A stretch of 64,000 nucleotides of DNA from Craspedostauros australis (GCA_026770025.1 JAMXDE010000017.1:1-64000), one strand, 5' to 3'; shown: positions 30,315-42,300, numbered from the stretch's first letter. The notes: generated by a model not told the origin, from the letters alone. Made by a program: numbers and translations.

Positions 30315-30428
30315 CAGACGCAAAGGTGTTGCCTCCCAGTGCCATTTTGTGGGATCAGCCAAGAATGCCTTGATGAGGTCAGTAGCATCAGGCCCATTCT
30401 TGTAAAGATGGGGATCGGAGCCCACCAT

Positions 30429-31117
30429 TGTGGAGTTTCTGCAATGTTGTGCTGTTGAGTTGTTGGCTCAATGTGTTGATGCGTTGATGTGTAAACATGT
30501 AGATGCTCCAATATGCGGATGTGTTGATTTGCCAATGTGCAAATGTGCTGTTGTGTTGATGTGTGGCTACATGGATGCATGGATGCGCCAATGTGCGAAT
30601 TATGGGAACATTCCAATGACCCATATTCTTTGTGACCACGAGAATGTTCAAACTGTGTCATGGACGAATTTGCCCCAGTCTCAAATCAGTCACGATCCAG
30701 GGGAACAATACGCACCAAAATTTCAACAATGTTCCTTGTGTGTTGAAGCTGAACCCAACCACAGCGAGGGTCCAGATCAATGGTGGATCCGGAAGACTAT
30801 CGCACAACCAAGTATAACATCAGAGTATAATTGTGACCCCAACACCGAAATATGAATAACATGGTGCATCATCACAAAGTAAGCTGAATGAGGATGATCA
30901 TGGCCAGTAACATGAGAGATGCTGCTGACTCTGCATCCTGCAATCAGACAGAAACACATCTCATCATCAGCTCATACTATCTAAGATTGAGTGATTCTCA
31001 ACAACCCAGATAAGTTGGCAACTAACAACTACAATTTTACCGCCAAACAGAGCCCACGATCTGATCACTGCACACGCCAGGCTAACAGTTCTGACATCTG
31101 GACCAAAGTAGCACAAA
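30429..31117. other. Upstream region of the unknown gene with a minisatellite patch
   Basis: 30470-30598 is a diverged patch of the GATGTGTTGATGTG minisatellite. The remainder shows no gene. TGATTGCAG-like acceptor sequences on the minus strand near 30935 and 30430 suggest a non-coding first exon may lie here. Confidence 0.4.
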
Positions 31118-31545
31118 TGTGTTGATGCGTTGATTTGTGGATGCATGGATGTGCCAATGTGCAAATGTGTTGATGTTCCAATGTGTCGATGCTCCAATGT
31201 GTCGATGCTCCAATGTGTTGATGTGCCAATGTGTCGATGTGTTGATGTGCGAATGTGCTGATGTGTGGACGTGTGGATGCGTTGACGCGTGGATGCGCCA
31301 ATGTGCGGTTGTATTGATGTGTAAATGTGCTGATGCGTGGATGTGTGGATGTGCTGATGTGCTGATGCGCCAATGTGTGGATGTGTTGATTTGCGAATGT
31401 GCTGATGCGTGGACGTGTGGATGCGTTGACACGTAGATGCGTTGACGCGTGGATGCGCCAATGTGCGGATGTGCTGATGCATGGATGTGTGGATGCGCCG
31501 ATGTGCTGATGTGTTGATGCGAGGACTAGTGGATGCGACAATGTG
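31118..31545. repeat. Minisatellite, left part
   Basis: G/T-rich units built from GTGTTGATGTG, GTGGATGCG and CCAATGTG. The array stops at the LTR of the tandem copia element and continues after it at 45685. The last five bases, ATGTG (31541-31545), are the target duplication. Confidence 0.85.
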
Positions 31546-32152
31546 TATTAGCTCAAACTAGTATTCCTATTAGTCGTGTTAAGATTTAGTCGAGTTAATC
31601 AAATGACCAACTGCTCAGAGTTTGAGCGGGATTGAAGCGTGACTCGATGTCGGTGGGATGGGGTCCCACCCTCGAATCGTGCTCTACTTAAGACGATGTC
31701 GCGTGTCCGCTGAATTTGGGTTTGGGCGATCGGGCCATCCCACGCCACTTATGGGCGTGACATGACCTGTCCAGAACGGACACCGGATCAAACCGTTGGG
31801 TGAACCTTGTTCCCCCAAATTGATCGGAAGAGAGTGAACAACAAACTCTCTCTCCGACCGTCACGAAATTGATGTCTCCTCTTGGAAATGGCAACATCGA
31901 CACCGCGATGATTGCACGTACGGAGACTCAACGCTCCACTATACTACTACTAATAGAGATGTTGCAGATCCAACTATAATGGATGCTGCACATCACATGC
32001 TCACAATCCAATTGAAAGTCTCATTTGGATTCGTACAGCTCTAAAGACTAAGACCACTCTTGCAATCAAACTCACCAACCTACTGCACTACCACGGATTG
32101 ATCACCCTTCGGCGTTCAGTAAGTTCACCTCGTTTTCATTATCGTTCTATCA
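31546..32152 (+). repeat. LTR 1 of tandem copia array
   Basis: 607 bp from TATTAGCTCAAAC to GTTCTATCA. It is identical to the other two by eye except for one extra T (CTACTTAAG instead of CTACTAAG). The ends are not TG...CA: the 5' end TATTAG is set by the target duplication. Confidence 0.9.
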
Positions 32153-32633
32153 GATTAACAGTCGCACTCGCTCCACACCTGTGTTGATCGAGTGAATATC
32201 CACTTCATCTGCTTCCAGCATCCTCAGTTACCTCACGTGACGACGTGACACTCTCTGCCCAGTCCTCTGTGCAGACACACTCTTCTGTTCGGACTCCACC
32301 GTTCAGCTCCACTCGGCTTCGGCCCTCGCGCGCTCACCACACTCCAGACATCACAGTCCAAGTGTGTAAACTCTCTCTTTCCAAACTGCTTCACACGCCA
32401 ATCCTCTCTTGAATCGAAAACAACTCGTCACAGACGATTGATCAAGTGTGCTTTCCTGCTCTATTTCTTGAATCGTACAACAACATCGCCCACGGCGATC
32501 TACGCGAGAAACCAGAAATATCAAGACAAACAAATACTCCGCCAACTACAACACAACAAACACAAAACAAACAATTTCCATCACATCAATCACATCAACT
32601 ATCACCCATCACCCATCTCCGAACGCTTTCACC
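32153..32633 (+). other. Leader of first tandem copia copy
   Basis: 480 bp between LTR 1 and the ATG, rich in A/C near its 3' end (CAACTACAACACAACAAACA). No TGG-type primer-binding site adjoins the LTR, so priming may use an internal tRNA region. Confidence 0.6.
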
Positions 32634-35600
32634 ATGGCTACCAACACCAATGTCACCGACACCAACGAGTACACCATACTCAACCACGTCTTGTCTACCA
32701 TCGGCATTCAGGCCCATTCTTGGCAACGTCGCGCTCTCAACGAGGCCGGCATCGCCAACGCAATGGATCTGATTCATCTCGATAAGCCTGCCCTCTTGGC
32801 AATCGAGGTGACCGACGACGACGACAACACATTCCGCCCCATGAATGTGCTTGTTGTCAACAAGATCCTCGCATTGGTACGCTGGATCAATCTCCAACCC
32901 CGATTGACTCCCGATGAATGGATGAGTGTCGACATGTACGACATCTCGCACCTATCTGTCATTGGGGCCGCGGGTCCTCGGACCCCGGCCAGCTACCATC
33001 CACGAGGAGGTGTCGGCATCATTCCTCCCAGTACTCGCACTCGCCGTACCGTGGACGATGATGAGGATATCGAATCTGTGTCCCCGCCTGACCGGGCCAG
33101 ATTTGCTACTCCGGTGACCAACCCTTCGGCACGTGTTGCAACAGCGGATACCCCAATCGCTGCTGCTCCCGTGCCAAGTGTTGCATTCGCTCCGTCGAGC
33201 GCTCTCCCAGAGTCGTTCACCAAGGAGTTCAGCCGTGGTGTTAAGCGTGAGGCCCTCGCATTCCCCACCCTGAAGGATGACAAGCGTTTCCTTTCGTTCT
33301 GGCGCCAATTCGAAGCGATCGCGTATACTCATGGACTTGAGTATCACATCGATCCTTCGTGGGAGCCGGGTCCATCGGACATGTTGTTCTACAACATGCA
33401 GAACAGGTACTTGTACTCTGTTCTGAGCCTTCATGTCAAGACTTCGCGTGGCGACCAACTCCTTCGCAAGCATCAAGCGAGCAAGGACGGTCGAGCTGTC
33501 TATCAGAGTCTCATTGAGATCTACACCAATGGTGTCAACGGCGAGAGCGCGGCAATGGCACTTCGTGCTCGCATCGCCTCCTTCACCTTGGATAACAGCT
33601 GGAAGAAGAACCGCGAGAACTTCGTGGACACCTGGCAGGGAATCATCTCCGATATCGAAGATATGGAAGATGATGCTCTGCCGGACAACACGAAGAAGAC
33701 ATGGCTGCACAACTCGATTGCTCCGGACAAGGATCTACTCAATGCTCTCACGAGCACTTCCTACGTCCGCGACGAGATGCTCGCAGCCATGCCCTCCGGT
33801 TTCGAGATCAAGGCGGCTGGATTCGATCACCATCTCAACTCGGTTCGGATCCATGCGCAACGCCTCGATTCTTCCCACCCTCGTCAGACTCAAAAGCGAA
33901 ACGTCAACAACGCTGCGACAGGGAAAGGAAAGGGTAACTCTTCGGGCAAGTCTCCTGCCAAAGGCAACGGCAAGACTTACACCAACGACAAGCGCGGCCG
34001 CATTCCGAATGAGGAATGGGCCACCATGTCTTGGGCCCAGAAGAAGGACTACATGCACAACAACCCCTCCCGTAGTGCTGGCAAGGGCGACACCTCGCGT
34101 GCCGCTAATAAAGCCAAGTCCTCGGGTAACTCTTCGTCCACCCCAGCGACCAACGCTCCTGCTTCCTCCGACGCTGGCGGCAATGCGGATTCAAAGGGCG
34201 GTCCTCCGGGATCTGCCATCAACCGCATGCTCGCGCAGGCTCGTCAGTCTGGTCAATCGACCGCTGATTTCGTCGATTCGGATGGCGGGGCGTGGCGACG
34301 GGTGAATTCTACCGTGGTCCGATACAACTTCGTGACCTCGGTGGAGACGAAGACGGGTGCGCTCGTCGACAGTGGCGCCAATGGCGGCCTCGCTGGCGAC
34401 GACGTGCTAGTTCTATGCAAGACGGGCACCACAGCGGACGTGAGCGGCATTGGTGATTCCACCATTGCGAGTTTGGACATTGGCACGGTCGCGGCCCTGC
34501 TTCACACGAGCAGCGGCCCGATCATCGCCAAGTTCCATCAGTACGCTCTGTACGGGAAGGGAAAATCCATCCACTCCACCAACCAGCTCTCTGCGTTTGG
34601 TATGGATGTGAATGAACGCCCTCGTGGTCTCCCTGGTGGTCGGCAGACTGTCGTCACACCTGAGGGGCACGTCATCCCGCTGTCCATTCGTGCTGGTCTG
34701 TCCTACATGGATATGCGCCCGCCAACCCCTGCCAAGATGGATCGGTACCCTCATGTGGACTTCACGTCCGATGATGTCTGGGACCCTTCCATTCTCGATC
34801 AGGAGTTCGGTCTTGATGATGTCCGCGCTCTCGCGGACGATGATGATGATGGTTCCGCGTTCGCCGACCTCGATCGCCTGCATGTATATGCGGCATCGAC
34901 GGATGAGGCGCGCGGCACTGTACCGCATTCCAGGTCCGCTGGCAACTCCGGTTCCGTTCGTGTTCGCAGCTCGCCCATCGACTATGAGGCACTGCGTCCG
35001 CACTTCGGCTGGATCCCTGCTCGTCGGATCAAGGACACTCTCAGTTGCACTTCCCAGTGGTACCGCACTTCGGAACGATTCGCGATGCGCAAGCATTTTC
35101 GCACTCGTTTTCCGGCGGCCAACGTCGATCGTCTACACGAGACGGTCGCGATGGACACTTTCTTCTCTGATACACCCGCTCATGATGACGGTGTCCCTGG
35201 CCATGGTGGTTGCACCATGATCCAGGTGTTCGTTGCGCTCGACTCTCGGTACACATCGGGATTCCCGATGGCGTCCGAGCGGCAGGTCGCGGACTCCTTG
35301 CTCGACTTCATTCGTCGACATGGAGCGCCCGATTTGCTAATGTCGGACAACGCGAAATCAGAGGTGGGATTCAAAGTGCAAGACATCCTGCGTCAATACG
35401 CAATCAAGGATCACCAGAGTGAGCCGGAGCACCAACACCAGAACGGGGCCGAGCGCCGTATACAGGACATCAAACGTACTGTAAACGGCGTCATGGATCG
35501 CACGGGTACTCCGTCGCGGTTCTGGCTCATCTGCACGTTGTATGTCATTGACTTGTTCAATCACATCGCGCAGCGCACGTGTGGTAATGTGACACCGTCA

Positions 35601-38279
35601 CAGGCTGCCTTCGGGCAGCGTCCGGATGTCAGCAAGTACCTTGCGTACTACTGGTGGCAACCGGTCTACTACCGTGTGGAACGTCCTGGCTTCCCGAGTG
35701 AGTCCAAGGAGCGCCGCGGCCACTGGGCTGGTCCGTGTCTCCACAAGGGCGACGACCTCACATTCTGGGTGCTCGACGATGCGACACAACAGCTCCTGCC
35801 TCGGTCTGCTATCCGCGCCGCCGATGATGCCTCTACTCGCAACTTGAGAGCCGACTATCCTTTTCCACTCGTGGGGGAGGATGCCGATTCTGCGACTACT
35901 GTATCAGACAGCGATGACGGTGACTACACAGACAACACCATTCCCTCCGATGTTGAACCCATCGTTCACGCATTATCGGATGCTGTTTTGTTCTCACATC
36001 AAGAGACAGAATCACGCACAAGTGGAAAGGACGTCGTTTCCGTTCCAAAGTTCACACCCGAAGAACTTTTGGGCAAAACAATTTTGTTCCACCACAATGG
36101 ACAAAACGTCCGTGCCGAAGTGATCCAAAAGATCAACGATTCAGACGCTGAGAACCATCAGCGTATCAAGATGCTCCTATCACTTAACGATGGGGAGCTT
36201 CACGAACTGATTTCGTATGTCGAACTTTCCGACGTCTTCGAGCAACAAACCACGGATGGTGCAACGAACAACCCACAGGCAGGGAGCACATGGTCTTTCC
36301 AAGACATCGTGGACCACGAAGGTCCCCTCGCTCAGACATCCCCATCCTACAAGGGATCAAAGTACAATGTCACTGTACTTTGGGATGACGGTTCCAAAAC
36401 GTCCGAACCGTTATCTGTCATTGCGAAGGACAACCCGGTCTCTTGCGCTACTTATGCGCGAAAACACGATTTGCTTGGTGTTCCTGGGTGGAAGCGTTTC
36501 CGACAAATCGGTATTCGCCAAACCTCGATCGCTCGTGCAATCGCCACCAACAAGGCGAACCGCAGCAATACACCCGTATTCCAATTTGGTGTTCAGGTAC
36601 CGCGCAACCACAAGGAAGCGCTGATGCTTGATGCCAAGAATGGTAACACGCTGTGGGCTGATGCCGAGCGCAAGGAAATGGACCAGCTCACGAGCTACGA
36701 AACTTTCAAGACCCTCGGATACCACGCCAAGGTGCCCGATGGGTTCCAGAAGATCCGACTGCAATGGGTATACGCCGTGAAGCACGATCTGCGCCACAAG
36801 GCCAGATGCGTCGCTGGCGGACACTTGACCGCACCATGCAAAGACACAGCCTACGCTGGAGTCGTCAGTCTCCGTTCTCTCCGCCTCGCACTACTCGCTG
36901 GGGAGATGAATGGACTACAGACCATGGTCGGTGACATCGGCAATGCGTACTTGGAAGCCTACACCAAGGAACGCATCTGCTTCGTCGCTGGAGACGAGTT
37001 CGGAGACAAGGCCGGTCACACGATGCAAATCGTCAAGGCGCTCTACGGCCTCCGCACTTCCGGCGCACGCTTCCACGAAGCGCTCGCAGACACACTCAGG
37101 GACCTGCAATTCTTCCAATGCAGATCCGACCCTGATGTGTGGATGCGCGACGGTGGTGACCACTGGGAATACGTCTGCGTCTACGTGGACGACCTCATGG
37201 CCACCATGAAGGATCCGCAAGCCTTCTTCGACACCCTCACTTCGGTCTACGGATACAAGCTGAAGGGCGTCGGACCCGTCTCCTACCACCTCGGCGCAGA
37301 CTTCGGTCGCGATAGCGATGGCACCATGAAAATGAGCCCGCAATCGTACATCAAGCGCATGCTCGGCAACTACGAGCGCATGTTCGGTTGTGCCCCCACG
37401 AAGGCCAGCTGCCCACTCGATCATTCTGACAGCCCGGAACTCGACAAGTCGCCAGAGCTCTCCGAGATCGACAAACGCAAGTTCATGTCGCTGATCGGCG
37501 CGCTACAATGGTGCATCACCCTCGGACGGTTCGACATCTCTGTCGCCGTCATGACCCTCGCACGCTTCCGTGCCGCCCCTCGCAAAGGCCACCTCGAGCG
37601 CGCACAACGCGTCTACGGGTACCTGCGCAAACATCCCGATGCCGCCATCCGGTTCCGCACGGGCGTCCCAAACCACGAAGAGAGTTTTGTTGTTCCCAAA
37701 CACGACTGGCTCTATTCCGTGTACGGGCACACACAGGAGGAAACTGACCCAGACGTGCCCACTCCAAAGGGCGCGATCGTCCGCACCACCACCTTTGTGG
37801 ATGCAAACCTCCTCCACTGCAAGGTCACCGGCAGGTCGGCAACTGGCATCCTTCATCTTGTTAACCAAACTCCCATCGAGTGGTTCAGCAAGCGCCAAGC
37901 CACTGTCGAGACTGCGACCTACGGGTCCGAGTTCGTTGCTGCCCGACAGGCCACCGAACAGATCATCTCTCTCCGCCTCGCTCTCCGCGAAATGGGCATT
38001 CCCATCGACGGTCCCAGCTGGATGTTTGGTGATAACCAAAGCGTCATCACCTCGTCTACTGTGCCCATGAGCATGTTGTCCAAGCGGCACAATGCTCTCG
38101 CCTACCACAGAGTCCGCTCCGCCATCGCCGCCGGGGTCCTCTACTTCGTCAAAATCCACGGCTCACAGAATGTGGCCGACATCATGACGAAGTTTCTACC
38201 GTGGGCATCCTTCTGGCCCCTCGTCAAGCCCCTACTCTTCTGGAAGGGTACCAGCCCCTCGCCGGATCGCGCCACCTGA
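32634..38279 (+). CDS. Gag-Pol polyprotein of tandem copia, copy 1
   Basis: 1881 residues in one uninterrupted frame; start ACC ATG GCT. Gag is about residues 1-450, followed by a Gly/Lys/Ser-rich basic stretch (GKGKGNSSGKSPAKGNGK) instead of a zinc knuckle. Protease: ALVDSGANGG with Asp579. Integrase: Asp841 (AMDTFF), Asp905 (MSDNA) and Glu940 (NGAERR). The next region (FGQRPDVSKYLAYYWWQPV, SKERRGHWAG) is the diatom-type integrase tail. Reverse transcriptase: GDIGNAYLEA (Asp1434) and YVDD at 1517-1520. RNase H: FVDANLLHC (Asp1723), SEFVAARQA, GDNQSVIT and VADIMTKFL. All catalytic residues are intact, so it appears functional. It makes particles, cuts itself, reverse-transcribes and integrates. 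Confidence 0.95.
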   Translation: MATNTNVTDTNEYTILNHVLSTIGIQAHSWQRRALNEAGIANAMDLIHLDKPALLAIEVTDDDDNTFRPMNVLVVNKILALVRWINLQPRLTPDEWMSVDMYDISHLSVIGAAGPRTPASYHPRGGVGIIPPSTRTRRTVDDDEDIESVSPPDRARFATPVTNPSARVATADTPIAAAPVPSVAFAPSSALPESFTKEFSRGVKREALAFPTLKDDKRFLSFWRQFEAIAYTHGLEYHIDPSWEPGPSDMLFYNMQNRYLYSVLSLHVKTSRGDQLLRKHQASKDGRAVYQSLIEIYTNGVNGESAAMALRARIASFTLDNSWKKNRENFVDTWQGIISDIEDMEDDALPDNTKKTWLHNSIAPDKDLLNALTSTSYVRDEMLAAMPSGFEIKAAGFDHHLNSVRIHAQRLDSSHPRQTQKRNVNNAATGKGKGNSSGKSPAKGNGKTYTNDKRGRIPNEEWATMSWAQKKDYMHNNPSRSAGKGDTSRAANKAKSSGNSSSTPATNAPASSDAGGNADSKGGPPGSAINRMLAQARQSGQSTADFVDSDGGAWRRVNSTVVRYNFVTSVETKTGALVDSGANGGLAGDDVLVLCKTGTTADVSGIGDSTIASLDIGTVAALLHTSSGPIIAKFHQYALYGKGKSIHSTNQLSAFGMDVNERPRGLPGGRQTVVTPEGHVIPLSIRAGLSYMDMRPPTPAKMDRYPHVDFTSDDVWDPSILDQEFGLDDVRALADDDDDGSAFADLDRLHVYAASTDEARGTVPHSRSAGNSGSVRVRSSPIDYEALRPHFGWIPARRIKDTLSCTSQWYRTSERFAMRKHFRTRFPAANVDRLHETVAMDTFFSDTPAHDDGVPGHGGCTMIQVFVALDSRYTSGFPMASERQVADSLLDFIRRHGAPDLLMSDNAKSEVGFKVQDILRQYAIKDHQSEPEHQHQNGAERRIQDIKRTVNGVMDRTGTPSRFWLICTLYVIDLFNHIAQRTCGNVTPSQAAFGQRPDVSKYLAYYWWQPVYYRVERPGFPSESKERRGHWAGPCLHKGDDLTFWVLDDATQQLLPRSAIRAADDASTRNLRADYPFPLVGEDADSATTVSDSDDGDYTDNTIPSDVEPIVHALSDAVLFSHQETESRTSGKDVVSVPKFTPEELLGKTILFHHNGQNVRAEVIQKINDSDAENHQRIKMLLSLNDGELHELISYVELSDVFEQQTTDGATNNPQAGSTWSFQDIVDHEGPLAQTSPSYKGSKYNVTVLWDDGSKTSEPLSVIAKDNPVSCATYARKHDLLGVPGWKRFRQIGIRQTSIARAIATNKANRSNTPVFQFGVQVPRNHKEALMLDAKNGNTLWADAERKEMDQLTSYETFKTLGYHAKVPDGFQKIRLQWVYAVKHDLRHKARCVAGGHLTAPCKDTAYAGVVSLRSLRLALLAGEMNGLQTMVGDIGNAYLEAYTKERICFVAGDEFGDKAGHTMQIVKALYGLRTSGARFHEALADTLRDLQFFQCRSDPDVWMRDGGDHWEYVCVYVDDLMATMKDPQAFFDTLTSVYGYKLKGVGPVSYHLGADFGRDSDGTMKMSPQSYIKRMLGNYERMFGCAPTKASCPLDHSDSPELDKSPELSEIDKRKFMSLIGALQWCITLGRFDISVAVMTLARFRAAPRKGHLERAQRVYGYLRKHPDAAIRFRTGVPNHEESFVVPKHDWLYSVYGHTQEETDPDVPTPKGAIVRTTTFVDANLLHCKVTGRSATGILHLVNQTPIEWFSKRQATVETATYGSEFVAARQATEQIISLRLALREMGIPIDGPSWMFGDNQSVITSSTVPMSMLSKRHNALAYHRVRSAIAAGVLYFVKIHGSQNVADIMTKFLPWASFWPLVKPLLFWKGTSPSPDRAT

Positions 38280-38303
38280 ACTGCTACCTACATCGAGACA
38301 CAC

Positions 38304-38312
38304 TTTGGGGAG
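38304..38312 (+). other. Polypurine tract of tandem copia, copy 1
   Basis: TTTGGGGAG directly before the TATTAG start of LTR 2; the same sequence stands before LTR 3. Confidence 0.65.
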
Positions 38313-38918
38313 TATTAGCTCAAACTAGTATTCCTATTAGTCGTGTTAAGATTTAGTCGAGTTAATCAAATGACCAACTGCTCAGAGTTTGAGCGGGATT
38401 GAAGCGTGACTCGATGTCGGTGGGATGGGGTCCCACCCTCGAATCGTGCTCTACTAAGACGATGTCGCGTGTCCGCTGAATTTGGGTTTGGGCGATCGGG
38501 CCATCCCACGCCACTTATGGGCGTGACATGACCTGTCCAGAACGGACACCGGATCAAACCGTTGGGTGAACCTTGTTCCCCCAAATTGATCGGAAGAGAG
38601 TGAACAACAAACTCTCTCTCCGACCGTCACGAAATTGATGTCTCCTCTTGGAAATGGCAACATCGACACCGCGATGATTGCACGTACGGAGACTCAACGC
38701 TCCACTATACTACTACTAATAGAGATGTTGCAGATCCAACTATAATGGATGCTGCACATCACATGCTCACAATCCAATTGAAAGTCTCATTTGGATTCGT
38801 ACAGCTCTAAAGACTAAGACCACTCTTGCAATCAAACTCACCAACCTACTGCACTACCACGGATTGATCACCCTTCGGCGTTCAGTAAGTTCACCTCGTT
38901 TTCATTATCGTTCTATCA
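38313..38918 (+). repeat. LTR 2 (shared middle LTR)
   Basis: 606 bp. It carries the CTACTAAG version found in LTR 3, not the CTACTTAAG of LTR 1, as expected if the middle LTR came from the 3' LTR side of a recombination. Confidence 0.9.
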
Positions 38919-39399
38919 GATTAACAGTCGCACTCGCTCCACACCTGTGTTGATCGAGTGAATATCCACTTCATCTGCTTCCAGCATCCTCAGTTACCTC
39001 ACGTGACGACGTGACACTCTCTGCCCAGTCCTCTGTGCAGACACACTCTTCTGTTCGGACTCCACCGTTCAGCTCCACTCGGCTTCGGCCCTCGCGCGCT
39101 CACCACACTCCAGACATCACAGTCCAAGTGTGTAAACTCTCTCTTTCCAAACTGCTTCACACGCCAATCCTCTCTTGAATCGAAAACAACTCGTCACAGA
39201 CGATTGATCAAGTGTGCTTTCCTGCTCTATTTCTTGAATCGTACAACAACATCGCCCACGGCGATCTACGCGAGAAACCAGAAATATCAAGACAAACAAA
39301 TACTCCGCCAACTACAACACAACAAACACAAAACAAACAATTTCCATCACATCAATCACATCAACTATCACCCATCACCCATCTCCGAACGCTTTCACC

Positions 39400-42300
39400 A
39401 TGGCTACCAACACCAATGTCACCGACACCAACGAGTACACCATACTCAACCACGTCTTGTCTACCATCGGCATTCAGGCCCATTCTTGGCAACGTCGCGC
39501 TCTCAACGAGGCCGGCATCGCCAACGCAATGGATCTGATTCATCTCGATAAGCCTGCCCTCTTGGCAATCGAGGTGACCGACGACGACGACAACACATTC
39601 CGCCCCATGAATGTGCTTGTTGTCAACAAGATCCTCGCATTGGTACGCTGGATCAATCTCCAACCCCGATTGACTCCCGATGAATGGATGAGTGTCGACA
39701 TGTACGACATCTCGCACCTATCTGTCATTGGGGCCGCGGGTCCTCGGACCCCGGCCAGCTACCATCCACGAGGAGGTGTCGGCATCATTCCTCCCAGTAC
39801 TCGCACTCGCCGTACCGTGGACGATGATGAGGATATCGAATCTGTGTCCCCGCCTGACCGGGCCAGATTTGCTACTCCGGTGACCAACCCTTCGGCACGT
39901 GTTGCAACAGCGGATACCCCAATCGCTGCTGCTCCCGTGCCAAGTGTTGCATTCGCTCCGTCGAGCGCTCTCCCAGAGTCGTTCACCAAGGAGTTCAGCC
40001 GTGGTGTTAAGCGTGAGGCCCTCGCATTCCCCACCCTGAAGGATGACAAGCGTTTCCTTTCGTTCTGGCGCCAATTCGAAGCGATCGCGTATACTCATGG
40101 ACTTGAGTATCACATCGATCCTTCGTGGGAGCCGGGTCCATCGGACATGTTGTTCTACAACATGCAGAACAGGTACTTGTACTCTGTTCTGAGCCTTCAT
40201 GTCAAGACTTCGCGTGGCGACCAACTCCTTCGCAAGCATCAAGCGAGCAAGGACGGTCGAGCTGTCTATCAGAGTCTCATTGAGATCTACACCAATGGTG
40301 TCAACGGCGAGAGCGCGGCAATGGCACTTCGTGCTCGCATCGCCTCCTTCACCTTGGATAACAGCTGGAAGAAGAACCGCGAGAACTTCGTGGACACCTG
40401 GCAGGGAATCATCTCCGATATCGAAGATATGGAAGATGATGCTCTGCCGGACAACACGAAGAAGACATGGCTGCACAACTCGATTGCTCCGGACAAGGAT
40501 CTACTCAATGCTCTCACGAGCACTTCCTACGTCCGCGACGAGATGCTCGCAGCCATGCCCTCCGGTTTCGAGATCAAGGCGGCTGGATTCGATCACCATC
40601 TCAACTCGGTTCGGATCCATGCGCAACGCCTCGATTCTTCCCACCCTCGTCAGACTCAAAAGCGAAACGTCAACAACGCTGCGACAGGGAAAGGAAAGGG
40701 TAACTCTTCGGGCAAGTCTCCTGCCAAAGGCAACGGCAAGACTTACACCAACGACAAGCGCGGCCGCATTCCGAATGAGGAATGGGCCACCATGTCTTGG
40801 GCCCAGAAGAAGGACTACATGCACAACAACCCCTCCCGTAGTGCTGGCAAGGGCGACACCTCGCGTGCCGCTAATAAAGCCAAGTCCTCGGGTAACTCTT
40901 CGTCCACCCCAGCGACCAACGCTCCTGCTTCCTCCGACGCTGGCGGCAATGCGGATTCAAAGGGCGGTCCTCCGGGATCTGCCATCAACCGCATGCTCGC
41001 GCAGGCTCGTCAGTCTGGTCAATCGACCGCTGATTTCGTCGATTCGGATGGCGGGGCGTGGCGACGGGTGAATTCTACCGTGGTCCGATACAACTTCGAG
41101 ACCTCGGTGGAGACGAAGACGGGTGCGCTCGTCGACAGTGGCGCCAATGGCGGCCTCGCTGGCGACGACGTGCTAGTTCTATGCAAGACGGGCACCACAG
41201 CGGACGTGAGCGGCATTGGTGATTCCACCATTGCGAGTTTGGACATTGGCACGGTCGCGGCCCTGCTTCACACGAGCAGCGGCCCGATCATCGCCAAGTT
41301 CCATCAGTACGCTCTGTACGGGAAGGGAAAATCCATCCACTCCACCAACCAGCTCTCTGCGTTTGGTATGGATGTGAATGAACGCCCTCGTGGTCTCCCT
41401 GGTGGTCGGCAGACTGTCGTCACACCTGAGGGGCACGTCATCCCGCTGTCCATTCGTGCTGGTCTGTCCTACATGGATATGCGCCCGCCAACCCCTGCCA
41501 AGATGGATCGGTACCCTCATGTGGACTTCACGTCCGATGATGTCTGGGACCCTTCCATTCTCGATCAGGAGTTCGGTCTTGATGATGTCCGCGCTCTCGC
41601 GGACGATGATGATGATGGTTCCGCGTTCGCCGACCTCGATCGCCTGCATGTATATGCGGCATCGACGGATGAGGCGCGCGGCACTGTACCGCATTCCAGG
41701 TCCGCTGGCAACTCCGGTTCCGTTCGTGTTCGCAGCTCGCCCATCGACTATGAGGCACTGCGTCCGCACTTCGGCTGGATCCCTGCTCGTCGGATCAAGG
41801 ACACTCTCAGTTGCACTTCCCAGTGGTACCGCACTTCGGAACGATTCGCGATGCGCAAGCATTTTCGCACTCGTTTTCCGGCGGCCAACGTCGATCGTCT
41901 ACACGAGACGGTCGCGATGGACACTTTCTTCTCTGATACACCCGCTCATGATGACGGTGTCCCTGGCCATGGTGGTTGCACCATGATCCAGGTGTTCGTT
42001 GCGCTCGACTCTCGGTACACATCGGGATTCCCGATGGCGTCCGAGCGGCAGGTCGCGGACTCCTTGCTCGACTTCATTCGTCGACATGGAGCGCCCGATT
42101 TGCTAATGTCGGACAACGCGAAATCAGAGGTGGGATTCAAAGTGCAAGACATCCTGCGTCAATACGCAATCAAGGATCACCAGAGTGAGCCGGAGCACCA
42201 ACACCAGAACGGGGCCGAGCGCCGTATACAGGACATCAAACGTACTGTAAACGGCGTCATGGATCGCACGGGTACTCCGTCGCGGTTCTGGCTCATCTGC

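Larger units (their letters stand above)
28674..30428 (-). pseudogene. Unknown spliced gene, possible partner gene of a DNA transposon
   Basis: Exon a is 30428-30233, starting ATG GTG GGC just after a CATTGCAG, and includes PTKWHWEATPLRL and KKFVRTLQEFKQTLVKK. An in-frame TAG (30312-30314) interrupts it. The intron 30084-30232 (149 bp) has GTTTGT and TTGCAG ends and joins in phase to exon b (EDGKWNKISRHRLGANFRL). Exon b is Asn/Thr-rich and runs into a poly-Pro tract coded by 30 C/G bases at 29799-29828, where the frame changes to an acidic SSEISDDVEDTDSDND segment. Later parts (29620-29155) read YRMVGVDFHMPTCTTRNDV and DILIDKLGHPFSDAG; 29150-28674 is open and Thr/Asn-rich. No known domain is recognised. 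It lies between the two candidate terminal repeats, hence the transposon-partner idea. Confidence 0.45.

Noticed and set aside
31688-31903. Antisense 71-codon ORF present in every tandem-copia LTR
   Set aside because: It appears three times only because the LTR does; no motif and no start context.
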